From assembly GCA_032718475.1 (NCBI GenBank), contig JAUCBJ010007014.1, positions 62,001 through 126,000 of the forward strand: a stretch of 64,000 bases of DNA, read 5' to 3'. This document shows positions 43,557 to 52,535 of this stretch, one piece after another. A model generated the notes under the pieces. The model made no database searches. It was not told the DNA's origin and saw only the letters and a list, made by a program, of their open reading frames with translations. Position numbers and translations under genes: made by a program. The first letter of the stretch is position 1. Every line of letters starts with the position of its first letter. Origin of the DNA: Nemertoderma westbladi (taxonomy: Eukaryota > Xenacoelomorpha > Nemertodermatida > Nemertodermatidae).

Positions 43557-45048
43557 TGTTGCCGTTATCCCAACACCAGGGGGGAAAAACGCTGATGTTG
43601 GAGTCGTGACTTTACAGACCACAGAGTCCCGGCCAGTCACCGGATATTGATTGTGGAGAAGGAATGATTTCTTAGATGCAGGATTGCGGTTGAGGAAAAG
43701 TTGCATTGGTTGGTTATACTCTTTAATGTAACTTCCTACAGTTGAACCCTGATTGATAATTAATTGGGCTTCCCCAAATCAATATACACCAAATATTCAC
43801 AATAATTATACACGACAATATAAATCCCTACAGTATATTATTTAATTACCCACTGTTCGCTCAGATTTTAGCCTAACTAATGTTCCCCAGATTTTCCCTT
43901 GGTCCTAGTCTTAGTGCCGTAGTGTCGGTGTCGGTTGACCCTGTTGCGTGTCCGTTCCACCCCTCCCGAACCCCGAAGGGATCGATCATCGAGAACCAGC
44001 ACGGCTTGGCTAAGGGTTGGTCCAGTCGGTAGACTCTGTTGCTTATCCGTCCCACCCCTCCCGAACCCCGAAGGGATCGATCATCGAGAACCAGTACGGC
44101 TTGGCTAGGAGTCTGTCATGTCGGTGGACCCGTTCGCGTGTCCGTCCCACTACTCCCGAACCCCGAAGGGTTCGATCATCGAGAACCAGTACGGCTTGGC
44201 TAGGGGTCCGTCGGTTCATCGCAGAGACCCAACCACCTAGGCTTTCCAAGTCCTTATTTAGGCTCGTAGTCGCTTCGGCAGCCGAGAAACTGCTCCGAAC
44301 AGTCGGTAGGCCAGTAGAGTCCAGTCCTTTGTCTTTCGACCCCGTCGCGTGTCCGTCCCACCCCTCACGAACCCCGAAGGGAACGATCATCGAGAACCAG
44401 TACGGCTTGGCTAAGGGGTCTGTCGTTGGTTCCCGTTGCGAATCCCTGGCACAAGCAGCAGACTTTCCGATGTCCTTTTCAGGCTCGTAATAACTGCTGT
44501 TGACCAGAGACCGCTAAGGGCAGTCCTCGTCAAACCCTTCCTCTGTTAGTCGGCCGACCCTTTCGCATGTCCGTCCCACCGATCGCGAACCCCGAAGGGA
44601 TTGGTCATTGAGAACCAGTATGGCTTAGCTAAGGGGGCTGTCGTTTCCCGTCGCGAATCCCTGGCACAAGCAGCAGACTTTCCGATGTCCTTTTCAAGCT
44701 CGTAATAACTGCTGTTGGCCAGGGACCGCTAAGGGCAGTCTTTGTCCTTTAGGCCTGGCGCATTACCAAATCCACCTCTACAGGCAGCAGGAAGTTGGCC
44801 AGGGCCTAATAGTACTCAGGCTAACCTGAATACTGCTTAACTTTTCCTCCCACCCCTGGCCCTTATAAACATGAAATTATTCCCGTACCCTGTAAGTCGC
44901 CCCAATGTTTGCCCATAAATCGCCCCCAGTCCATTGAATGTGCCCAAAACCCATGGTCCCGCACCCAGTAGTGATATCGGAATAATCATTTTAAATAAAT
45001 ACAAAAAATATTCAACTCGCGTTATGAAAAGTTGAAATACTGCGAACA
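43557..45048 (-). repeat. BEL-B 5' LTR (1492 bp)
   Basis: Begins TGTTGCCGTTATCC on the plus strand and ends GCGAACA; TG...CA on either strand. Contains about six units of the about 93-bp CCCGAAGGG-type minisatellite. Extra blocks relative to the other LTR lie at about 44525-44725 and about 44893-44955. A primer-binding site directly inside is not obvious; TGGTGGAAGATGGG about 30 bp inside is a weak candidate. Confidence 0.92.
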
Positions 45049-46085
45049 ACCCCAGTTTGATCGGGAAATCTAGAATCTCAAAGAATATATTGAACTTGGA
45101 CGAACCTACTCTTTGCAGGAGTTTTTGGAAGAACGCTTCCAATGACAAGTGGAGGAAAATCAGCTCGAGGAGAAGCATGTCGAAATGGACGAGAGAGAAG
45201 AAGCAGCTTTAGCCCAGCCAGAAGCTCAAATCCTTATGACTGATCTTTATTCCAAAACCATTATTCATCCTTCAATGGTTCCCCATTTCGGAGACAAACT
45301 TTTCACCATGGTCAACCCCAACTGGTTGATATCAATTTAAGATCTAGAGATCTTATCGCTGACGCTCCTATGTTACAACGTCCGCCAATCGAGGCTGCTC
45401 GTGTCGACGGTGTACTCGTTGAACCTCCGGACAATTGAGCGGATCTTGTTCATTGTATGGTACACGAGGTCAACCTACGCACTAGACCTTTACCGAACTC
45501 ATTTTATGGGATCAAAGACCACCCTTATTATGTCAATTTAACTCAATATTATATGGTGAAACTGGAAGATCCTACGCACAGTTTAAAGTTTCTACCATTG
45601 ATAAATCCCGCGGGGACTTGTTCATAAACTCGCATCCAGAGCTACAAGAAGTTCATAGACGACCATATGAATATAAAGCCAGAGAACGCGAGTTGGAAAG
45701 AACCATCAAACCGAGGAAATTTCTCACTACTCATGGTCAACCAACCTACCGCTCTTGTGCAAACGACCCGTCAGGGAACAGTAAGAGCTGCTGTCCTGAA
45801 ACGCGCTCTAAAGGTTGTTTGACCTCGTTCCACTGAGGTTGATATAGATCAACCGGGTACCTCGACCGGCGGATACACCGACTGTAATCCGAAACCTTCC
45901 GATGCAATTGTATTGCACCCCTCACCCAGGAGTTATAGCCCTCCTAGTAAAGTGGCTCGCCCCAAAGAGAAAAGGACTCTTACTAGCCTCAAAAAACTTT
46001 GTAAACGCCTATCACATAAGAAGGACTAATAGTTTAGAGTATTTTTGTATTTTAGAAACTGTGATTTTTTATAATTTAGAGACTT
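45049..46085 (+). pseudogene. BEL-A post-pol accessory protein, 3' half
   Basis: Continues the frame cut at 31297 in the same phase across the BEL-B target duplication, with stops at 45073 and 45146. The first part is a charged helical segment ending HFGDKLFTMVNPNWL (to 45340). A different frame from 45330 to 46080 carries the C-terminal module (FYGIKDHPYYVNL, DLFINSHPELQEV, YEYKARERELERT) and a basic tail (SLKKLCKRLSHKKD), matching the module ends in BEL-B and BEL-C. The exonuclease-like and knuckle parts found in the other two are absent here. Several shifts and stops. Confidence 0.6.
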
Positions 46086-46107
46086 AAATCCCATTTTCTG
46101 GGAGCGG

Positions 46108-46195
46108 TGTAAAAGCTTTTGCGGACATAACAAGTCATTTTCCGCAATGCGCAGAATACTCTAAAATAGCCCTAAAGTTATCCAACTACGCAACA
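46108..46195. repeat. 88-bp dispersed repeat, copy 2
   Basis: Near-identical to 13897-13984, same orientation; lies 25 bp beyond the last BEL-A frame. Confidence 0.75.
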
Positions 46196-46436
46196 GTAGT
46201 ATATGTTTGTATGACATTGCGCCATGGTCACCCATAGCCCATCATTACCATCCATTTCTACTCCTTCCTCCAATCAGAAGCCACCATTTCAACCATTAGC
46301 AGTGGTCGTTATTATTTCAACCAATCAGATGTCAGCATTTCAACCGTAAACATGGTAACTTATCAAGTTCCCGCATCTTCCGCTAGAGGCGTTATTAGTC
46401 ACCCAACGCTACTCCTTCCTACAATCATAAGCCTTT

Positions 46437-46740
46437 ATCTTACAGGTGTTCGGGTGTCTACACTTAGCATCAGGTAACTTCTACTATTTTTCAAATCGCT
46501 ATTTTTCAGCAACCAGTATTTTCATATTCACCAACCTTTATTTTACAGGCGCTAAGAGTGTCTACAGGTAACTTCTACTATTTTTCATTTCGTAATTTTT
46601 CAGCAACCAGTATTTTCATATTTACCAACCTTTATTTTACAGGTGCTAGGAGTGTCTACAGGTAACTTCTACTATTTTTCATTTCGTAATTTTTCACCAG
46701 TAACTAAATTTAATTTTGCAATTTTTCAGATAACAAAATA
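46437..46740. repeat. Tandem repeat, about 100-bp unit, three copies
   Basis: Units start at CTTTATYTTACAGG (about 46437, 46547, 46631) and contain GTGTCTACA, GGTAACTTCTACTATTTTTC and, in the first two copies, GCAACCAGTATTTTCATAT. The third copy is truncated. Later copies are more alike, which suggests stepwise amplification. Confidence 0.8.
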
Positions 46741-46815
46741 TTCAACCGGGTTCGAACTCGGGACCAATATGATTTGCTACAATTCACCGCTCACTCTTCC
46801 ATCCAACCTCGAAAG
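46738..46815 (-). repeat. tRNA-like fragment, possible SINE head
   Basis: On the minus strand, GGTCCCGAGTTCGAACCCGG looks like a tRNA T-arm with an RNA polymerase III B box (GTTCGAACCC). It is preceded at about the right distance by GGATGGAAGAGTGAGC, a weak A-box-like string. No cloverleaf is convincing, so a tRNA-derived SINE fragment is likelier than a tRNA gene. Confidence 0.35.
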
Positions 46816-49096
46816 AAAAAGACTATAAATATCCGAGTTATAGCTGTTGAATGCCAAGTAATAATTATTCAATATCGATTTATTCATCATAACTGGTCGC
46901 AGATGTTTACAAATAGCTTGTGGTAGTATCAATTATAAATTATTGTTCATTGAATTCTATACTTATAGCATATATCACCAACGAGATCCAATTATTCTAA
47001 TGATTTCGATAGCATAAAATGCATATTAATTAATACGAAATACATCTAACTAATAATAAGAATCTACTTGTTCTACATACATTATCAGTACAATATTGAC
47101 AGGTTAATTACGTTTGAATATAAGATGGTGTTAAACTAGCGCGAGACGTGCGCGTAAAACCACTCCGGGTCTAAAATTGCCTGCAGCTGGCTTTAGGCCA
47201 GCAAATTACTAGTGTGTTGCGCGTACTGAATAATGCGATCTAGCTTATTGCCCGCTAATGCAAATAACCGCTCAGCGTGAATAGTTTACGGTACTCTAAT
47301 TATTACGTTAGCTACCCTCCGCTATGCTGCGTACTAATTCTTAATTTTACTAATCGATTACAGTCACAAATATGTAACAGCGTACTAATTACTAAGAGTT
47401 CCAGAATGCGTAATTCTAATTTATTACACAACAGGTTTCGCTAGAAATAGCCTAAAATGCCGTATTACTTTGACCTAATCAGTAATTAATTGTTGTAACT
47501 AAGAAATAGAAATCAATCAAAGAGAAAGGCGCCGCCTACCTAAGCATTCGTAATCATAGGCACACTTCAGTAACACACCAATCAGCGTCAGCAATCACAG
47601 CTCGCAATTATACAGTTAACTACAGTGCAGCCCACAGTTGTGCGATTCACTCTTCGTACTCCACACTTCACACTGTGATACGTGCAGGCCTCTCCCGGGT
47701 ACATCTAGGCTTCCTAACTAACCCGATTCCTGCCCCCCTAATACTAAATAGAGACGAAACCTGGATCATCAGCCCCCTAATTACTGTACCGGCGAATGGT
47801 CTGCATGCTACAGTGCGAAACGCCCGACCGCAACGGTGACCCCCTGCCAGCGTTGCCCGCCTTTGAATCCTCCGCTCTCCCTTAGTCGCCCAACCCCCCG
47901 ATGCGCCAACCGCCTACCGGCACCTTAGCCCTTCATTTAATTGAATAGCTACCGTAGCGGCGCATGCAAAATCACAAAGGTCTGACAGTCTCAGAAAATC
48001 CCTTAGGATTATTGCGTAGAGATGAATCACATAGAACCATTAACAAAAGGGGTAGAAATCATAGTTCTGATTGTAATTAGCAGTAATCGATAGGATTGAT
48101 TGAGAAACGCAATTGAGAATAGTAGCACTAACAAATCATTTCAAGAAATTAATCGAAAATATAGCAAATTGCAGAAATACGCAAAATTATACTTCTAACT
48201 TAATGGTACTAAATATGTCTGAGTGGTTCAGCAAGGAATGTGGGACAATGAAGAAGGAGAAGGTAGGGCTCTACCGGCAAACCGCCAATTTATAGGTGAT
48301 CCGAGTGGGGTGATGCAATAAGGGTGACGCAATCGCTCTCCTATTGGCTCTCCAGTCCGCGCTAGCATTAGGCCAACCTGGAAGCAGTTAGTCCAATAAG
48401 AAGGCCGGATTGTAGCCCTATTGCTTCCCAAACCCTCAAATTATTACCATATATGGTAATGGATCATGTCCCTGGCTGCTGAATGGTTAGGACTGCGTTT
48501 CTATGCTAGCCATGTCGAGGCTAATAACAGCAAGCCCGTATCCAGGGTCCAACAAGAACTTGCTACCCTGGGACTATCTACCTATATCCTAATACAAAAT
48601 TACATAGATAGGGCTACGTACTATACAAAATGGATGAATTCAAAATATATGGGCGTTTTAACTTCCTTATCTAAATGTCACCGCACTGTGCCTTATCTAA
48701 ATAATTATACTGCATAATAACAAACATATTATACTGTATGATGGCTAATAATGTGGATACAGCGCCATATACCGTAACACCGCTCCAAGGGAAATCATAC
48801 AATGTTTCCCTCCAATTGTAGAAGAGTATAAGGTGATGTATACAAACAAAATAAATTTCTTTCAAATAAACTAAATACTTGGTACTACAAATTCTACTAT
48901 TTACAAATATTGCCATAGATATATTGCATAATGGGTTTACGTACAAATTAAATTTACAAAATATTATCTCCTTCAATATTAACGATTATTTCATACAAAT
49001 TAAATTTCAAATATTGTTTCTCGTTCGTTCTACATAATGATTACTACATACAAGATCAAATATAAAATTTTTGCTAGGGTAGGTGAAAGGAGTAAG
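46816..49096. other. Unassigned DNA
   Basis: AT-rich until 47600, then a C-rich patch (47680-47940), then mixed sequence. No gene or known repeat recognised. The left edge of BEL-C, including its 3' LTR, may lie in the right part. Confidence 0.4.
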
Positions 49097-49113
49097 CCAA
49101 ACCCGCAGGTTTG
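49097..49113. repeat. Palindromic 17-mer, copy 1
   Basis: CCAAACCCGCAGGTTTG, in non-coding DNA beside BEL-C. One of six related copies. Confidence 0.8.
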
Positions 49114-50534
49114 TCTCCCCAATCACCTCCTTCGCCTCTTTCATAATATAAATTCAAATTAATGCAAAATATATATTCAAAATCAACGCAACTAGTATAT
49201 ATGAGTCTAGTCGGGTATTTCTGAAATGCTACAATATACATCAGAGCGACGATGATGTATATATCTAGAGTCTGTCGCCCTATGCTATAATGTATTATCG
49301 ACCCGGTCCTGGGTTCTTTGGGCTCGCTCCTCTCCTTTGCCCCCTACCCAGATACACTACGCTTGTGTCCTTCTGGGCTCCTCCCCGAGGCGCACCCACG
49401 AGGCGGACACCTTTCCACCACCCCTGGGGCCAGTCCGACTGATGTTATTATCAGACCGGGCCGGGGGATGGCCTGATGCTTCCCAGGTTCAATTTTCAAT
49501 TCCCCGATCACACCGGCACAGCTCGTCGAACGTGTAGCCAGATGGACGGCTACTGTCAACTTACTGTGGCCTGACTGTACATTGAGCCAACTCAGAGAGT
49601 CAACCGGCAGGTGGACCAGTCGATAGCGATCGAGCACCAAGGTCGCCCTTGGGCCTGACCGACGGTCTTGTCCCATGTGGGCTTGCGCTACCCAACATGG
49701 AATTTTGACTCGTTTTCACCTGCCTCGCCGGCAGTATTGAAAAGACAATACTGTCTGTAGCTCAAAAGCTACTGAACAAGTAACCACTTACCAGTCACTG
49801 TACACGTGTACTCAACAGATGTTTACAATATCAAGTACACAAATTGGACACATACCATGCACACACAGAGGACATAATCGGGAAAGACAAAATCGGGGTC
49901 AAAATCGAGAGGGACTAGTTGTATCGACTAGAGAGAACATGAGAGTCGAGAGTACCTTATTTTGCCGTCAGGGCAAAATAACTTTGTGTGCACAAAGTAT
50001 GCTAGGGCGCAGTAAAATATGGTCCTACTAATACCAGCGGCATCTGGCTCAACCGGCAAGGTTTCCCACACTCACTCGCAGTGGCCATACACACAATCAC
50101 GTGTACTCACGTACCCACAGCAACAGAAAGCTCAAAGACCCAAACAAATCCCAAAAACCAATCAGCTGAACATGGAGACAATAACATATAGTATCAAAAA
50201 AACGGAACAGCTGATGGCCAAAGGAACCCATCCGAGCCCCAAGTAAACTGCCACTGATCGCCCACATGCAAATCACAGTTCACACCACATGAACCACAAA
50301 TCACGCCATGCCACCACCCCTACTGTGTACAGGACTGGCAATACGGCAACATGCCGACTAGACGGAACCACGGCACCATGTTGATTCATGGTTCGCTAGA
50401 CACGAGGGCCTTAAGTAACTCCCTTGCACTATACCAGAGATTTAACGTGCCCCCAGACCCTCACAAGTCTGCCGCCGCCTGTTGACACCACCCCTATAGA
50501 GACCTCACCTCTTTAGGTAGCGTCCTCTGGTAGT
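49114..50534. other. Probable 3' end and LTR of BEL-C
   Basis: Non-coding DNA downstream of the last BEL-C frame. A possible LTR start on the minus strand is TGTCAACAGGCGGCGG at 50487, preceded by purine-rich AAAGAGGTGAGG and AGGGGTGG. The partner LTR would be beyond the window, so this cannot be confirmed here. Confidence 0.35.
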
Positions 50535-51881
50535 TCATTCCGTTGACGGCGTCCGAGAGGCGTCACTCCCCGGAACCGGCGACGACGTTCCCTGAGCCCC
50601 GACTGATTCGCGACTGGTGCTTCTCCCTCGGCCTCGTCCTAATCGTGCTCCTGTGGTCGCTTCCGCCAACTCTTCCTTATGCAATTGCACGCGCGCCTTC
50701 TCCGACGCCCCCTGCGCCTTGTGCTGCAAGCGCTGAGCCTCAATAATCGAATGATAGTGGTCGTCCTTGACTTGACGCTTGTCTCGGACCTCTCCTCCTG
50801 GTTCTCTCCGCGAGCCTTGAGCTCCAGCGGTTGTCGCTGTGGTCGCCGCGATCCTCTGTTCCTGTATCCTCTCAGCGGTCAATGACCCCACTGGCACATG
50901 AGTCAACAAGAATTCGTTGCGGTATTGGATAGCCGCCATCCTCCAATCACCTCGCGCGCGTACCACCTTTCTAGTTTCCGAAAACAGACCTTTTGTAATT
51001 CGGTCGCAAATGGCAACGAAGTTCCAAGTATACTTGTTGTCCATATTTAACTGTCTGAAGTATTCTCGGACTACGATAACTCCAGTGTTTTGTGGAAGGT
51101 CTTGAGCGGTCAGGATGAGCTCTTGATACTGTGGCAAAGACTGTAAATACGGCTCATATGTAACGTGAGATGGGTCTACTGCCCAAAATCCGTATCCCGC
51201 CTTAAATGGTAACCAACGCATCTGCGCTTGAATGTGGTAGTCGGCCACACTCTCCCACTTATCTAACATCTCCCGAAGTAGGTTGGTGCTATGGTTTTGG
51301 AAGGAATCATCTCGCAGCTGACATCTCGCGCTACGATGTCCCTTTACTCCACAATATCCGCATTGAGAAATGAAGACGGTGCATGTGTGAAACGAATGGT
51401 CGGTCTCATTACACCAACGGCAAACCTTATGCGCCGCCTCTACTACCGCGTCGCACGATTTTTGATTGTGCCTTGTGCTGCCGCACAACTTACATCTACA
51501 CGCTTGTGGAAACCAGGCCCTCTCGTATATGAGGTCTCCAATCGGTTTCGCACTTCCTTCCTTCCCAATGTCCAATATGATGTCATCCTCTCCGGTCAAC
51601 GGTTGCCGATCCGGAACAAAGTAAACATCCTCGCCCTTGTCCTCTATCTCCAATATTTCCTCCCGCGTTCGTTTCGGATATGTCTTCTCCACCGGAAGAT
51701 CCACTCCGAATACCTCTACTAACGTCTCCGGCCAACCCTCCTTAACAGGTCTATCAGCCTCCGAGTGGAAGGGAGTACCAAACCCGCGGGTTTGATTCCC
51801 GAACCACTTCTCCAAGGCCTCTGGCGTCGGATACTCCATCGACGGTCGGTCTCCCAAATCTCCGATGTTCTGTCGATATAC
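50535..51881 (-). CDS. BEL-C accessory protein: triple zinc knuckle and C-terminal module
   Basis: Open in the same frame as the exonuclease-like ORF, separated only by its TGA. The first ATG is at 51839 (MEYPTPEALEKWFGNQ). Three canonical CX2CX4HX4C knuckles follow one another: CKLCGSTRHNQKSC, CRWCNETDHSFHTC and CGYCGVKGHRSARC (plus-strand span about 51335-51495). The shared C-terminal module comes next (GYGFWAVDPS, GVIVVREYFRQL, YTWNFVAICDRI), then an Ala/Gln/Arg-rich helical part and a GRGRGRSTSRE tail. Likely binds single-stranded nucleic acid; role unknown. A palindrome copy is inserted in frame near its start (QTRGFG). Confidence 0.72.
   Translation of the reverse strand, partial: VYRQNIGDLGDRPSMEYPTPEALEKWFGNQTRGFGTPFHSEADRPVKEGWPETLVEVFGVDLPVEKTYPKRTREEILEIEDKGEDVYFVPDRQPLTGEDDIILDIGKEGSAKPIGDLIYERAWFPQACRCKLCGSTRHNQKSCDAVVEAAHKVCRWCNETDHSFHTCTVFISQCGYCGVKGHRSARCQLRDDSFQNHSTNLLREMLDKWESVADYHIQAQMRWLPFKAGYGFWAVDPSHVTYEPYLQSLPQYQELILTAQDLPQNTGVIVVREYFRQLNMDNKYTWNFVAICDRITKGLFSETRKVVRARGDWRMAAIQYRNEFLLTHVPVGSLTAERIQEQRIAATTATTAGAQGSRREPGGEVRDKRQVKDDHYHSIIEAQRLQHKAQGASEKARVQLHKEELAEATTGARLGRGRGRSTSRESVGAQGTSSPVPGSDASRTPSTE
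51778..51794. repeat. Palindromic 17-mer, copy 2
   Basis: CCAAACCCGCGGGTTTG, a perfect palindrome over its inner 16 bases; inside the zinc-knuckle ORF, read as Q-T-R-G-F. Confidence 0.85.
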
Positions 51882-52535
51882 TCATTCGAATATTGCTAAT
51901 CCTCTCCTAACCATCGACGTATTCTCTAACGATTGGTTGAAGAACGGGGTTAAGAAACGCTTCATCACGTCGGATTGGATTCCCCCTTTCGAGCGAACGT
52001 ATTGATCTCCTCCGAACACCAATAGATGACGCTTCAAAACTCGCGCAACGATATCCGTTAATAAACAAGTCACCGTGTTCGACTCAAGCACCAAATAATA
52101 TTGTAGCGACGCACGGGGTGGCGCGCAAATGTTCCAATACACTAACGCTTGCCGCTTGAAGTGGGATTTGAACTCCGCTCCCGGTGGCGTGTTGTATTCA
52201 CCATACGCCTCCTCGTATTTCTTCTGCGTCTTTAACTTAAAGTCCCAATTATACAATAAATGTGCTATGAAGCCCATACCAGTCTTGGCAGAGTTGGGAT
52301 ACTCCCTATAAATTCCAATATCCTGTGCCCATAGCAACAATAGCTTGGTGTCGACGAACGGTCTCGGCAATCTATCTTCCAAGTCAGTCATGGCGTTGAA
52401 GTCACTCTCCAAATCGCTCTGAACTCCCGATCCCACCTTGACGTAATCTTGGTTGAGAATAGCCTCTCTAACTTTCTTGGGTAGCATCCTGGCGTCGATA
52501 CGCTCTGCTCCGTGCATACACCTCCTCGCCTGCAT
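51882..52535 (-). CDS. BEL-C accessory protein: exonuclease-like motifs II and III
   Basis: A 217-residue frame beginning at an ATG at 52535 and overlapping the upstream ORF by 148 nt in another phase. It carries the second half of the exonuclease-like domain: YVKVGSGVQSDL (motif II Asp), FVDTKLLLLW, TGMGFIAHLLYNWDFKLK, YWNICAPPRASLQ and YYLVLESN (Tyr-x3-Glu where DEDDy enzymes have Asp). The first catalytic motif (FYDNEG) is in the upstream frame, so an active domain would need frame change; in BEL-B both halves share one frame, which suggests an indel here. Ends in TGA followed directly by the knuckle frame. Confidence 0.66.
   Translation of the reverse strand: MQARRCMHGAERIDARMLPKKVREAILNQDYVKVGSGVQSDLESDFNAMTDLEDRLPRPFVDTKLLLLWAQDIGIYREYPNSAKTGMGFIAHLLYNWDFKLKTQKKYEEAYGEYNTPPGAEFKSHFKRQALVYWNICAPPRASLQYYLVLESNTVTCLLTDIVARVLKRHLLVFGGDQYVRSKGGIQSDVMKRFLTPFFNQSLENTSMVRRGLAIFE

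Larger units (their letters stand above)
31298..45048 (-). mobile_element. BEL-B: complete-length BEL/Pao provirus-like element
   Basis: A 13.75-kb element on the minus strand with two long terminal repeats (31298-32510 and 43557-45048), both TG...CA, and a 5-bp target duplication ACCCC at 31293-31297 and 45049-45053. Internal order on the minus strand: small ORF (43348-43157), gag (43160), zinc knuckles, protease, RT, RNase H and integrase (to 36545), a tandem-repeat spacer, an exonuclease-like ORF (35312-34032), a zinc-knuckle ORF (to 32690), then a G-rich tract (TTGGGGGGTGAC on the minus strand) against the 3' LTR. It is inserted in the accessory frame of BEL-A. Several stops and shifts make it inactive. 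Confidence 0.92.
15614..46085 (+). mobile_element. BEL-A: degenerate BEL/Pao element with nested insertions
   Basis: An old BEL/Pao LTR retrotransposon read on the plus strand: gag (15614-18559), zinc knuckle and protease (18769-19719), RT/RNase H/integrase (19729-27120, split by a LINE), then a post-pol accessory region (30079-31297 and 45049-46085, split by BEL-B). An RTE copy interrupts the spacer between pol and accessory region. Many frameshifts and stops. No LTR pair was identified; the limits given are coding limits. That the accessory region belongs to this element is inferred from strand, position and similarity to the regions behind pol in BEL-B and BEL-C. Confidence 0.75.

Noticed and set aside
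49337-49676. Overlapping frames in GC-richer DNA left of BEL-C
   Set aside because: No motif; probably LTR or flank.
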